Shown here piece by piece: positions 46,360-58,530 of a stretch of DNA of 64,000 nt. Numbering within the stretch: the first letter of the stretch is position 1; each line of letters starts with the position of its first letter. The notes beneath the pieces are model-generated. The model saw only the letters and a list, made by a program, of their open reading frames with translations. It ran no database searches and was not told the origin of the DNA. The DNA is from Cercis canadensis (lineage: Eukaryota > Streptophyta > Magnoliopsida > Fabales > Fabaceae), in NCBI GenBank assembly GCA_003255065.1, contig QAOA01000773.1, forward strand, positions 458,483-522,482, in the 5' to 3' direction. The translations under genes were made by a program, and so were the position numbers.

Positions 46360-47821
46360 ATGAAAACTATTAATCATTATTATGTACAATAACATGGTCT
46401 TTTTAATGGTTTAGCATCAGATTTTTCCTCTCGAATATTTTCAGTAGCTGAGTGCAAACTTTTTTTATTTTTTAGAATCAATTCTAGTTTAAAATTCCAG
46501 TGTTTTGGCCTCTATACTAAAAAAAAAAAGGAATTCTTTAAGTAGATTAGCTACCTCAGCTAGGCTCCCACACCAGCACTTGTCCTTTTTGCACTTGCTT
46601 CCTTGTACTACAAAACATTTTGCACTTGCTTCCTTGTACTGCAAAACAAAATGCCCCTGTTATATGACCTGAGAGAGTCACACTTGTCAAAGCCATAGGC
46701 CATAGCAATATAGATATGTTAAACTCTTATTGCTCCTCAGAATATCCTCTGGATATATCTATCCAACAACCTCATGAGTCATCAAGAATTTTCGTACAAA
46801 AGAGCCTCCTTCAAAAACAGTCACTAATGTCTCCCATTACTCAAAAGTAGAGCTTTAAATAAAGGTTGCTTTCGCACTTGTAGTTACATTGCGTGGAATT
46901 ATATGACTTATGTTCAATTCATTTGAATCGTGTTTTTAACTCATGTATACTAATACCTCACTTACAGTTCATTGCTTGAATTGTGAGAAAATGATTTGGA
47001 TTTAGTTATAGTATAATACTCATATTTTGTTCATGAGTTAAATATATTTTTCATCTTTGAATTATTTATCAAATGTCACTTTAAATATTAATTTATTTTT
47101 AGTGTCATTTTAATTTTTGAATAATCACAATGCTGGTCAAATCAATCATTCTTAGCACAAAAATAATTTTAAGCTTATTTAAAAGTTGACAGTGTACTAT
47201 CACGTCAATATTTACCCTCAACATCGGTGGAAGCAAACATCTTGAGAACGATTGGAACCCAACTTAGAATGACAAGAGCAAGCACCTTTACTAATAGATG
47301 ACAACTAATGGTTAGTGGTTATTTAGCCATTTTCATTTTCATGTAGAATACTGCAGAGACCATGTTGACCTATTTACCTTAGGTTTGGCATTCCGAGCCA
47401 TGCACCGCGTTTCCAGTATCATAATCACACAACATTCACGAAGAAAAATAAATGAAAGAACAAACAACAACTTTTTAAAGAATGCAAATGCAAGCGCGCT
47501 TCGCCGCTGCGCCTAAAAAGCCAGGGAAGGGGTTCCACTGCACATTGCAAAAAGAAAAGGGTTCCACTTCCCACATGCTTAGATGCTTTGTTATCTAATT
47601 ACACTTTTCTATGTGACTTTGATGGACTATGAGACTTCAATGGTAGCCGATGATCGTTTGATCATCAACCCACCAAAAGATTATTCTCTCTTTCTCTCTC
47701 TAGATTTATATATTTAGAATGTTTATTTGGACCATGAGCACTAAAGTTTGTTTCTATTAGTCTTTTCTCATTTCACATCAACAGTGTCTATTTGCACACA
47801 CAAGTATATATGAAGTCCTAT
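46360..47821. other. intergenic, no gene seen
   Basis: AT-rich DNA. A 15-20 bp phrase (ttttgcacttgcttccttgtact) is tandemly repeated near 46590-46640. No gene is supported. Confidence 0.4.
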
Positions 47822-48312
47822 AATATCTTGAAAAAAAAAACACCTTTTTTTAAGTGGAAGTAGAAGTTGCAGAAGTAATATTTTTGAGTTTATTCAGAAG
47901 TTTAAAATTTATTTTAATAAAGTGTTTTTTAAAGTTGTGAGAAAGTTATTCAAATATATAAAAATATTTTTAAAAAAAAAAAAATTGAAGAGAAGTGCTT
48001 TTTCTAAAATTAAGGGTGCAGATGTAAAATGATTTAAGTTAAATTTGTATACAAACAACTAAGTATATAATTATTAAGTCGCTTATATAAGCACGCACTG
48101 GTTCAAGGATCTTTTAAAATGGTAGAGGTCCGAAATTTAAATTCTCATTCTTTATATCTTTATATCCTGGCCCATTTAAAAAATCTAGTTCTATTTATTT
48201 ATGACATTAAAAAAAAAAGTAGTGTGTATTGTTTTAGAACTAATTTTGCTCCCATTTGTGTCCAAGTACACTTCTGTAGAAAACGGCTTCATGTCATCCC
48301 TTGGAAGCTCAA
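47822..48312. repeat. direct repeat flanking the first GDU gene, copy 1
   Basis: About 490 bp related (roughly 75-80 percent) to 49866-50250. Shared blocks include gaagtaatattt, tttaaagtt, gatttaagttaaa, agtagtgtgtatt, ctaattttgctcccattt, gaaaacggcttcat and ttggaagctcaa. Copy 1 has about 95 bp (48113-48205) absent from copy 2. It is followed at 48314 by tggtatcagag, identical to the usual retrotransposon primer-binding site for initiator tRNA-Met, so a decayed LTR is possible. Confidence 0.7.
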
Positions 48313-48313
48313 T

Positions 48314-48324
48314 TGGTATCAGAG
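48314..48324 (+). other. primer-binding-site-like motif
   Basis: tggtatcagag is the standard complement of the 3' end of initiator tRNA-Met and lies just after ctca at the end of the direct repeat, as expected after a 5' LTR. The motif alone could be chance. Confidence 0.35.
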
Positions 48325-48952
48325 TTTGGGAGATAAACAAGTGGAATCATATGCTAAATCGAAAACAAAAAAGGAAAAGAAAGAAGGTGGAATGAAAAGG
48401 TTGCCACACAGATAAAATGATTTTAAAGTGCCATAGCTTGCAACATACCCCTTTTAACTTATGGACGATGTTCAATACAACGGCATTTTAACTTTTGTTT
48501 TGAAAGAAAAAGGTAAGAAAAAAAAGCAAAAACTAGTTCTGGATGTTTTTATGCTCTTCCATGATTTCTTTTTTCCGCTTGCCTTGATGAACTCTATGCT
48601 TGGATTATGAAAATCTCATTGATCTGAAAGAAGATTTGATAATGAGAATATTTGACTGGCCTTTGAATTATCTATATGCCACTTGATTTATCTTTTATCT
48701 TTCATGGTATAGTGATAATTCTATATGACACACCAAAAAGGGGATATAGAGAGAGAGTAGAAAAAGAAAAGTGTAATTAAAAGGATAAGTGTAATTAGCA
48801 GAAAATTAATGGCATTCATCCATGCCGTGATCCTTCATTAGCAGAGCAAAATTGCATAACACAACTCATTAATTTACATATTCCGTAGACCAAAAACCAC
48901 TAAAATATGAAAAAGAAGAACAAAACTTTGTTCTCTCTAGCGAGTGGGTTAA

Positions 48953-49366
48953 TTAATTGGTTAACCTTTGCTCACTGGTGGAGCATGACGAAGAAGGGAA
49001 TATTTGTTCAGCTTTCTGAGCTTCAGCTTCAGCTTCACAGGTGCAGTAGCAAGTTGAAGATGAATTGGTGATTGGTTTAGCCAAGTGAGTTGGCATGTCT
49101 TCACCTGCCATTATCACAAGAATCTTGGGCTCTGAATCAATTTCTTCTGTGATCTTGGGCATTGCCTGCTTCATGTCTTGTTCACCTGAAGAAGCTGATG
49201 ACGACTGAGAAGCACGTTTTCTGTAGGAGAAAATAAGGATCACCAATGCAAAAGATATCAGAGCCAGCATTAGAGCTAACCCTCCAAAGAGGTAAGGAAT
49301 TGGAGATTTCCATACCCTAATCCCTGCAGTGGCTGATGGTGGTGATGCACTGCTTATAGGCCTCAT
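48953..49366 (-). CDS. GLUTAMINE DUMPER (GDU) family protein
   Basis: A small plant membrane protein; Arabidopsis GDU1 overexpression increases amino-acid export, and GDU proteins act together with the ubiquitin ligase LOG2. The 137-residue protein starts MRPISSASPPS and has one membrane segment (about 26-47, SPIPYLFGGLALMLALISFA...). The family signature VIMAG is at residues 84-88 (PKILVIMAGEDMPTHLAKP), and the tail is Cys/Glu/Ser-rich. I chose the ATG at 49366 and not the in-frame ATG at 49471, because MRP is the conserved GDU N-terminus, the extra 35 residues are low-complexity (KREREIEKERE), and the TATA box (49485-49490) would place transcription start downstream of the farther ATG. No intron. 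It is flanked by direct repeats of about 400-490 bp. Confidence 0.92.
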   Translation of the reverse strand: MRPISSASPPSATAGIRVWKSPIPYLFGGLALMLALISFALVILIFSYRKRASQSSSASSGEQDMKQAMPKITEEIDSEPKILVIMAGEDMPTHLAKPITNSSSTCYCTCEAEAEAQKAEQIFPSSSCSTSEQRLTN

Positions 49367-49484
49367 TTCTCTCTCTTTTTCTATTTCTCTCTCTCTTTTG
49401 CTATTCTCTCTGTGTGTGGAATAGAGGGTATTGGTGGAATTGCAGTGGAAATGTGGAATGAAGGGAGCCATGGTGGTTCTTGAA

Positions 49485-49490
49485 TTTATA
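49485..49490 (-). promoter_or_regulatory. TATA box of the first GDU gene
   Basis: TATAAA on the minus strand, about 120 bp upstream of the chosen start codon. Confidence 0.6.
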
Positions 49491-49865
49491 GTAAAATTTG
49501 ATGTTCAATTACTAAGGTACCCTTTTGGTTTTGGAGGAAGATTCTTTTTGTGCTTAGCTAGATGCTCCATGCGGATGTCAAAAGGGCAACAGATTAGTGA
49601 TTTGGTATCTTAAAAGTGCCTAAACATTATGTGAGCACTAGGAAATTGTGGATTGCTACTGTTTCTTTGTTTTCCCAGATAAAGTGTTTCATATTTATTT
49701 ATTGAGTTTGCAAGTTTACAAGTCTCCCCATTTTCTTTTGGTTTACCAAGATGGTTCTTTATGATTTTAGATGGTTTACAAGTTTGGTTGAGCTTTAAAA
49801 AAGGGTAATAAAAAAATTGACAATTATTAAATTTGAACTTGTCACGCCGCCTAAGTAAGCACCCT

Positions 49866-50250
49866 ATTTCTTGAAGAAAAAAAAAAACCCTTTTTTTTTA
49901 AGAAGTAGAAGTTGAAGAAGTAATATTTCTGAGTTTATTCAAAAGCTTAAATTTTATTTTGACCAAGTGCTTTTTAAAGTTACGAGGAAGTCATATAAAT
50001 ATATATAAAAAAAACATTTTTTAATTAAAAAATAAGTGTGTAAATGTAGAGTGATTTTAGTTAAACTCATATACAAACAATTAAGTATGTAATTATAAAG
50101 TAGTGTACACAAGCCCACACAGGTTCTTGTATCTCTTAACAAGTAGTGTGTATTCTTTCAAAACTAATTTTGCTCCCATTTGCGTCCAAGTGCATTTATG
50201 TGGAAAACGGCTTCATCATCATGGCATTCGTTAATTGGAAGCTCAAATGG
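49866..50250. repeat. direct repeat flanking the first GDU gene, copy 2
   Basis: Same orientation as 47822-48312 (see there), lying upstream of the GDU promoter. The match ends at ggaagctcaa; the primer-binding-site-like motif is not repeated here. Confidence 0.7.
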
Positions 50251-51327
50251 TGCATTACACATGATTTAACTCATTGTCTCTCGGATTTACTTTCTTGTCT
50301 ATCAAGGGCTCTAGGATGGCTCAAGATTAATAAGAAATATGAGTGGTTGCAAGGGGTATTTCACTCATTTCAGTACAGCTTATGGTCACAAATGTACATG
50401 TCCTGTTCTTCAGACTTTGTCAACAGAGAATGGTGTAAATGGGTGATCATTCCAGAAGTGAAAGTTTTTGGGGTGCTATGCAGGCAGGACCAAACCTCAT
50501 CACATTTTCCTCTTTTGGTCATGGACTAGGAAAGTTTTATTTTTATACTTACCAAAAAAGAAAATTCTTATTTTTTATTTCCAAAATCATTAATTTTGTT
50601 CTAGCCAATAAATTATAAGTATGTTGAATTAAAATTATAAAATATAAATCAAATTAAAACTGACAATAATAAGAAAATGAGAGAAAAATAATATTTAATA
50701 ATATCTCACCTAATTCTAGCATTTTGTTATTCACCAATATTGGTCAATCTATAAAGGCAAAAGCTAAACATCTTTTTGGTTGTGGCAAGCAAATGAAATG
50801 GGAATGACTTGTTGATGCAACTTATTAAGTAATATTTTTTCTGATTCACATTTTTAAGAAACCTGCTGGTGGCTGCTTTGACATCTAGCAGCATATCTAC
50901 CACTAATTTTTTTTTTGACGCAAACCCAAATTGAGACTTTTATATTATACTTATTATCTCTACTTGAACTTATAAAGATATGTAATTATTAAGAACCAAT
51001 TTAATTGAAAAGGTTAAGCTATTAGGTGAATGTTCATGAATAGTTTTATACTTAACACGTTCATTCACATGAAAGTCCTTTGGGCTTGAAGCGTGTTCAA
51101 AACACATGCCTACTTATACATTATGCTAAAATTTCAATTTAATTAAGAAAGTGTGAGAATAATGATTCAATCTCCTGATATTAATTGATCAAAGAGTCTT
51201 TGATACTATGTCAAAAATCAATTAAACCCGAAAGCTTAAGCAATTAAGTGAAAACTTATGAATGATTTTATATCTAGCGGTAATCAACTACACCCTTTTA
51301 GAGACAAAGTCATATAAGCTAAACAAA
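50251..51327. other. intergenic, no gene seen
   Basis: AT-rich. A 127-codon plus-strand frame at 50146-50529 begins inside the direct repeat and has no recognisable domain, so it is not called. Confidence 0.4.
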
Positions 51328-51336
51328 TTATATATA

Positions 51337-51643
51337 GAGTTAAACCACTTTTTAGTCCCTAAAAAATTCAGTAATTGACAAGTTAGTCTCCAAAAAATGT
51401 TCGCTGACAATTTCGTCCTCGAATTATGGTTCCGTACGACAAATTAGTCATCGAATTATGTTAGTTGAGGACTAATTTGTCATATGAAACCATAATTCGA
51501 GGACGAAATTGTCAGTGAACATAATTTGAGGACTAATTTATCGTACAGAACAATAATTCAAGGACAAAATTGTTAACGAACATTTTTGGGGGACTAACTT
51601 GTCAATCGTTGAATTTTTCAAGGACCAAAAAGGGGTTTCACTC
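51337..51643. mobile_element. Mutator-type foldback MITE with 9-bp target duplication
   Basis: A 307-bp element with almost its whole length inverted-repeated. The left end gagttaaaccactttttagt pairs with the reverse complement of the right end (gagtgaaaccccttttt). The motifs gacaagttagtc, aaatgttcg-tgacaattt and tcgaattatg follow on both arms. It is flanked by ttatatata at 51328-51336 and again at 51644-51652. Nine-bp duplications plus long TIRs fit Mutator-derived MITEs, although the flanks are simple TA sequence. Inside, a phrase like ggactaatttgtc...gaggacgaaattgtc occurs four times in alternating orientation. Confidence 0.78.
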
Positions 51644-51949
51644 TTATATATATATAAGCAGAAACAAAGAAGAACTCCTCAACTAATGGAAAACAAGTTT
51701 AATTTCTCTATTTTTTTTTCCAATGAAATTTCGTCATCCATTACCTCATACATGTTTTGAATAAGCAGAAACAAAGAAGAACTTCTCATTGCTTGAGTCT
51801 ATCTGAATACAAGCAAAGTAATAGAACTCAACTATTCTAACTAATTGCCAGGTAAGAATAGGGTAATTAGTTGTCATATAACATAAAGCTTTAGACAATC
51901 CTATTGGGAAGACTGTCAATTACAAGTTTTCACTATGTATGTATTGAAC

Positions 51950-52440
51950 AAAAGTCATGTTTGTTATGATTATTTTATATTATTGTACCACAAAAAGTTA
52001 TCAAAGCCTCCATCCTCTGCCAACAATTTTATTGCCAAAATATTTTCTTGTCCTTCAACAATTGTAAAAAAGATAGCCTCCACTAATTTTGTGACTCATT
52101 CCTAAAGTTTAAAATTTGATTAAATATTTTGTGACTGAGTAATATTAAGGTTATTTTTAAGATTACAAGTATCAAATGACATGATATTAAATGATACTAA
52201 AATTATTCTTAATTATCACTTGCGCGTTCTGTGTTCGAACCTTGAGTTGTATAGCCAAAACCCACAAAAAAAAGTTCAACATATTTGAAGTTTGCCAGTT
52301 CCTAGTTGTCGCATCCAACAACACACAGAGACAAATTTGAACCCAAATTTCTGCTGCATTTCTAACTCTGCTGATCCCAAGTGGGTGACTGCTAAGTAAT
52401 CTGACGTTTTTAGGAAGCTTCATGCCTACAATTCAAAATT
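51950..52440. repeat. decayed array unit, fragment 1
   Basis: Two blocks resemble 56500-56860. The first is ttattgtaccacaaaaagttatcaaagcctccatc...caaaatattttc. The second is tcgcatccaacaac...tctgctgat...taatctga...ttaggaagcttcatgcc. Identity is roughly 70 percent. Confidence 0.6.
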
Positions 52441-53508
52441 TATTTGGTAATGGAGTTGTTTTTATATCCAATACGTGTTTAGTGATCACTGAAAATTTTG
52501 TTACAATTAGTTCTTTTATGATCAGTTTTTATGTCAAGTTAAGAAATTTTGATTTTGGCAAAAGATACTCTATGTAATCAGTTTTTGTTGTACCTCATGT
52601 TTTCTTTATTTATGTAATGATTATTATTGTCTCACTGTTTGAATAAAAAATTTCTTCATTTATGCACATTTCTCTCTTTCTATTTTAATGTCTAATAATT
52701 ATTTCATTTCAAATTCTAGAATCCAATTTTTTTTTTCTATTGATGACAAAACTTACATGCATACAAGTCTTTTTTTTTTTTTTTGTAATTTTGGTTTCAT
52801 CATGAATTGAGTACATAAAAGAATACTAATTTGGAATGACAGGAAATTGTGTTCATAAATAAAATAATTAAGAACAAGACTAGAGTCAATCATTTAAAGA
52901 AAATATAGTGTCCCAAACATTTACGCATGAATGGACCTCATACAAAGATGAAACAACTGATTTCCTTGTAAACCCTAATTCAACAGATGAAGAAAACTTT
53001 CCCAAATTTGAAGTCTTCATGTTAAAATCAAATAGAAGTCGATGAACCAAATTGTTCTTACCTTAATTTAGACAATTCTCAAATCTTATAATGAAGGTGG
53101 TTGTGATTAGACTTTGATAACGAGATGACTATGACAGCTAATTAAGTATAAGCCACCCATATTATGACGATAATTAATGTGGATTTATGATATGAAAATA
53201 ATTGAAAATCTCCCACATCTTAATCAAATCTTAGTTTGATTTGTCAATTTTTCAATGGACATATAAGATTCTTACTACTTCATGTTTGTTCAGATTTATG
53301 ATAGAATACAAATTAAATACCAATATAATTGCTAGTGGATAAGCTCTTAACTCGAAATCATCTTGTCCTATTCGATACGTTTTCTAGATAACAAAATTGA
53401 ATAATTTAGAAGAAACAAACAAAAGAAGAAAAGAATATGGTTCTTCACTTGTCTTTGTTAGCTAATCTAATAAAAAAAGAGTGAGATATCAGGTAATTTA
53501 AAAATGAA

Positions 53509-53843
53509 AGAGTGAGATTTCTTCAAATAAAAAAAGAAAAGGCTATATCACATTGTCAGTAGTGTCTCAAGCACAATACTCCAATCAATATCTACATTGT
53601 CATCGTTAAATAGTGTGGTTTGAAGATGGTAGCACACTTATGACTCATCGTGTTGCCATTCTCACTCTTCGTTTATTAGATTAGATAACAAAGAGTGAGA
53701 TTTCTTCAAATAGAAAAAGAAAAGGCTATATAACATTGTCAGCAGTGTCTCAAGCACAATACTCCAATCAATATCTACATTGTCGTTGTTAAATAGTGTG
53801 GTTTGAAGATGGTAGCACACTTACGGCTTATCGTGTTGCCATT
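53509..53843. repeat. local tandem duplication (152-bp blocks, 183-bp spacing)
   Basis: 53509-53660 and 53692-53843 share agagtgagatttcttcaaat, aaaaggctatat, cacaatactccaatcaatat, gtgtggtttgaagatggtag and cgtgttgccatt with about 5 percent difference. No N lies between them, so this duplication is likely real. The second half of each block is also the start of the segmental duplication shared with 44563-45371. Confidence 0.88.
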
Positions 53844-54587
53844 GGCACATCCAATGCGAGTGCTTTGAAGATGGTAGCAAACTTTTACATCATGGATTTT
53901 CCTCAAGTTCCAATATTGGGCTGCCGAAAAATTTTTCTTTGAATACACCATGTTGATATATATATATATATAGTGTGTCCTTAAAATTTTTGTGTGGGAG
54001 GGATTTAATTTTAATGTCTGAAAGCTGTCATGAAAATATCCTAACCATTGAATTAGGAGAAGAAAAACATTTATGATATATATATTTGTAGTCCTTTTTT
54101 TATTTTTTTGGTTTCAAAGGAGCATAAAGCGCTAGGAAATAGAAAGGAGATTAACATCAAACATTTTAGCTCTTACTCTTACGACTATGAGAGATGTTAT
54201 TAAACTCTGAAGTTATTGATATGTTTAGCTAAAATCATATATACTACTCTAGACTCTCTACTCATGCTGCCATGTCCTAGAGTTTTTTTTTTTTTACTTT
54301 CTTTTATCTTGTTAATTTTCTTTCTAAATTATATCATATTCTTATATTTCTTGACGTGACTTGACTACTTGACATAAATTATCACCCCTAATGAGGTACC
54401 CAATCTTATATGAAATATATTAAAGTTTATGATAATAACTTCATCCAATTCATGAATATCACGGAACTCATTCGATCGAAGAAAAAGTCAATATAGATCT
54501 TACGCTTATGTTGTTTCGTGCTTGACAATCAACTCACTTCATATACACTCTGTCACTTATCATCCCATTACCACAAATAATGTATCT
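53787..54587. repeat. segmental duplication, copy 2
   Basis: Homologous to 44563-45371. It lacks the copia insertion and continues past aatgtatct as aagatctgatc, so it preserves the empty site. Confidence 0.8.
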
Positions 54588-54599
54588 AAGATCTGATCT

Positions 54600-56860
54600 T
54601 GTAAAACGACGTTTATCCGCAAGCAAGGCCTTGCGTGTTTCTCCTTATTTGGTTGTTTGTGACTTTATTAATTTTCCTTTTACATTAGATGTTGGATCAT
54701 AATAGCATGATGAGTTCATTTACTTAATTTTCTGTCAAAAAATGGTAAATGAGATAAATTAAACTCAAATTTACCCAATTCAATTTATTAAGTGTTTTGA
54801 CACAAGATTAATTTCTTATTTGATGTCATTGACAGGTTGTTTGGTGACTTGCAAAAAGAAGAGTATGGTTAGGGGGAGGCCGAAGCCCAAGCTCTGTTGC
54901 ATCCTCTGACACTCAAGTTGGTATGAGAGGGGGAGAGCAAGTTCAGTGGAGAGAGAGGACCCGAGAGAGAGAGAGAGAGTTGAGAGAGTGACCTAATTAG
55001 ACTTAGAGGGGAAAGATAAAGATATACCATATGTAAGAGTATTATTGTCCTTTTACTATAATAAGAGTAGTGATTTTACTCAAATATCGTCAATTGGCTA
55101 AGTCTACGGTGTGTGACCAAGGAAATGAGCACTGGTATCCATCTTTCGTGGTGTGCCTGTAGGCGATAGCCATACATTTGTGTTTTTTTCTACATAATTG
55201 TATACAAATTGTATAATTAATAAAATCTAAATTTAATTAATCTCACTAAAATTATTTTTTATCAAATTCAAATTCTCTTAGTTATATAATTCATATATAA
55301 CTACATATACAACTACATACAATTTTATAAAAGAGGACAAAAAATATGTGATGTACTTAACACCACATTATGCTTGACACCAATGTGCATCTTAACCAAA
55401 ACCTAATTTATATATCATCACTTATTTACTAAAAATATCGTCGGTGCCGGCCCATTGGATTTGGTGTTTTACGGCGCTGACAACAGCAAAGGAGGCAAAA
55501 TGGCCACAGTAAGAGAGAAAAAGAAAACTTTTGGAGTGAGTGTGTATGAATGTACCAATGTCAATGAGAAAAATGTGAAACCTAGTTGGTATAGCTAACT
55601 AGTGGTGGAAATGAATTGATCAATTTCATCTTTCTCCCACTAGTAAAGGAGATGATGTGGAATTGCATTTCTTCTCAATAATTTAACCAAAATATACGTC
55701 TTTGTTGAACACCAACATTGAAATTGTTTTCCCTAGGACATTATTAGCAGTGTCAAAATACACTTGCAATTCGCCACGTCTTGTTATCTTGAATATATAA
55801 TGAAAAGATTGGGCCCAAAAGGATAATGCATCAAAGAAAAACCTTTGAAAAAGACATGTATCCCATATTTTTCCTTTCAAACTTGAAATCAAATTGGTAG
55901 GCAAACAAACCCTCTCTTTCCATGAAAGGATGATAGAGTACTAGATGAAATATGAAGAAAGTGGCGTCTAGGGTTTATTTGGCAAGCATTAAACACTATC
56001 TCTCATTATTCAGAAGTGCTTTTGCAATAATTTAAAGGAAAATGTAGACACGTCCAAGATCGTCTTATGTATGGCAACGTATTGATATAGTCACTTGTAG
56101 TCGTAACTAAGACCTAATTCTTACTTCTATGAATGTATCAAGTGAGAGAAATAGGTTATTGTGAAAGGTGAGAGGAGTGAAGATTACAAGTCTAGTGAAT
56201 GTCACGTGACTTAATCTTTTAATCTTAGTTATTCATGTATTATTTATTGGTTATCATTCCTCTCACTTAGCCATTCATGTATTATCAAATGGTAAAAACA
56301 GAAGGATTTAATGAATATTGCCACCCGAATTGCCTTTTCTTGACGTTATTTGACTGCTGTCATATTCTAAAGGAAACGAAGTTTGTTTTTTTCAACGAAA
56401 CTTTTGAGTTTTGAGACAAAATAGTAGAGTATCCAATTGGGAGTGCCGACAATTGAATATGAGATTAGAAATTGACAGTATGTAGTCAAGTCATGTTAAT
56501 TTGTAGTTACTATTTTACATTACATTATTGTACCAGAAAACACTATCAAAGCCTCCATCGAATCCAACACTTTTAGTGGCAAAATATTTTCCCACCTTTC
56601 AACAGGAGTAAATAAAATTAGGGTCTCATTGCTTCCGCTATTTCTGACCCATTCCACCTCGTCTTTTGTTTTTGTTTTTCCTCTTTGCAAATGATTCCAA
56701 CATTGTTATTATATATAGAAAATTTAACATTCTTACAATTCCTTGTTTTCGCGTCCACCAACCCATAGAAACTAATTATGAAGTTCAGTTTGTACTCTTT
56801 TTCCAAGTCTGCTGATTGCATGGTAATCTGATATTGTTAGGAAGCTTAATGCCATGTTGC
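54600..56860. repeat. decayed array unit 2 (about 2.1 kb), unidentified
   Basis: Parts of this stretch match 57410-58260 in the same order: cccattggattt, ttacggcgctg-caacagcaaagga, aatgagaaaaatgtgaaa, tctcccactagtaaag-agatgatgtggaat, cattattagcagtgtcaaaatacactt, ttcgccacgtcttgttat. Other parts match 51950-52440. This indicates a tandem array of a unit of about 2 kb, now badly eroded. No open frame is conserved between the copies. A (GA)n run lies at about 54966-54980. Confidence 0.65.
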
Positions 56861-57209
56861 ATGTATTAATTGTGGAGTATATATATATTTGAGTATTTTT
56901 TCCATATTATTTATTTTAAAATTAATGTCAATATAATTTGGTGGAAAATGGAGAGTAATGACCGTATTATTTCTTTTGATGATTATATACAAAAGGGGTT
57001 TTAGTTCAGTTCCAGCATGCATTCACGAATTACAGTGCATTTATCTTTCAGTAAGAGCAATTTATTTGCCTCTTAAATTTTTGTGAAGCAAAAAAGAGAA
57101 TATTTAAATTGAAATTTTTTTAATACTCCAAACTACGATTTTAAATTCAAATACATAATTCTTGAAGATAATTTTATATAAATTACTCAATAACCTTTTT
57201 ACTAACCTA

Positions 57210-57323
57210 CAACTATTTTTTTAAAAAAAAAAACCTTAGGTAAATAAGAAAAAATACTTAATACTNCAACTATTTTTTAAAAAAAAAAAAACCTTAGGTA
57301 AATAAGAAAAAATACCTAATACT
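57210..57323. repeat. 57-bp duplication at an N join
   Basis: 57210-57265 and 57267-57323 are nearly identical, separated by the N at 57266. Likely an unmerged overlap. Confidence 0.85.
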
Positions 57324-57409
57324 CTTTAAAAGAGGGTGAAGTGAGTCGAATTCTCAACCTAAAACGACAATGTCAATTGAGTAAAGACTCTTCAACCTCC
57401 AACTAATCT

Positions 57410-58260
57410 TTTGATTTGTGTATTTGTGACTTGACTAATTTTGCGTTTGTATTATGCATATTGAAACCATCAACACTGTGAACATTGTATATCAGTACTC
57501 ATTTGCTAAACCCTATATATGGGTGGCAGCCCATTGGATTTGATCTCTTACGGCGCTGTCAACAGCAAAGGATGCACTGTGTCCCCAGTGAGAAAGAAAA
57601 AGAAACCAACTTTAAGCTATAGATGAATGAATGTTTTAACATCGATGTCAAACTCAATGAGAAAAATGTGAAATTAACCTGGTTGTGGAAAACGGCCAAA
57701 AAAGACAAAACGTAGTTGTGGAAAATATATTATCAATATTTTCATGTGTCTCCCACTAGTAAAGAAGATGATGTGGAATAGCACTTTCCCTCAATATAAA
57801 AAGTCTAAAACCAAAACAAAAAGAGAGCATCTCTATATATTTGAACATCAACAATATTAAAAAAAAACTTCATTATGCCATTATTAGCAGTGTCAAAATA
57901 CACTTCCTATTCGCCACGTCTTGTTATCCTAATCTAATGAAAATTGAACCCCAAAAGAAGAATGTATCTAACAAACTTTAGAAAGAAACAAATGTATCTC
58001 TCCCTTTCGAACTTAAAAACCATATTGGTTATTAGCTAACCAACCCCATGTTTCCACATAAAGATGACCAAGTAGTCAGCTATAAATATGAACAAAAATG
58101 GGCTTGTAGGGTCATTTGGTAATTATGAGACATTAATCCACATTCAAAAAGTGGTTTTACAACTTTCTATAGGCAAATGCAAGCATGTCAAGGACCCGAG
58201 TTTAGAAACACAGTCAATTGTGGTAGTACAAGACCTTCTTCCTTAAATTTTAATATTTTT
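57410..58260. repeat. decayed array unit 3, truncated
   Basis: Homologous to the first part of 54600-56860 (see its landmarks) at about 75 percent. The second part of the unit is missing; a CACTA element begins 270 bp further on. Confidence 0.65.
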
Positions 58261-58527
58261 TGAAATTAAAATTGGATTTGGGATATTCTAAGGTTAATTC
58301 CCTACCTTTTATTTTAAAATGAAACTATTTTTCCCATATATTTTTATTTTGTAATTTTTCCAATATATTTCTTTTACAAGAAAAAATACCATTAAATCTA
58401 AATGCTTGGTGATGCTTTCTCTTCCAAATGCTATTTCTACCTACTTTAGAGGACCTATCTATTATTCATTAAGAACTTAATTAATTAATTACATTTTTCA
58501 ATATACTAGTCTTGAAATAAAATAAAA

Positions 58528-58530
58528 ATA
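58528..58530. repeat. left target duplication of the CACTA element
   Basis: ata, repeated at 60578-60580. Confidence 0.85.

Noticed and set aside
49367-49471. N-terminal 35-residue extension of the first GDU protein
   Set aside because: The upstream ATG is only about 15 bp from the TATA box, so it is unlikely to be transcribed. The extension is low-complexity and the family starts with MRP.
50146-50529. 127-codon plus-strand frame
   Set aside because: It begins inside the repeat flanking the GDU gene, and no homology or composition supports coding.
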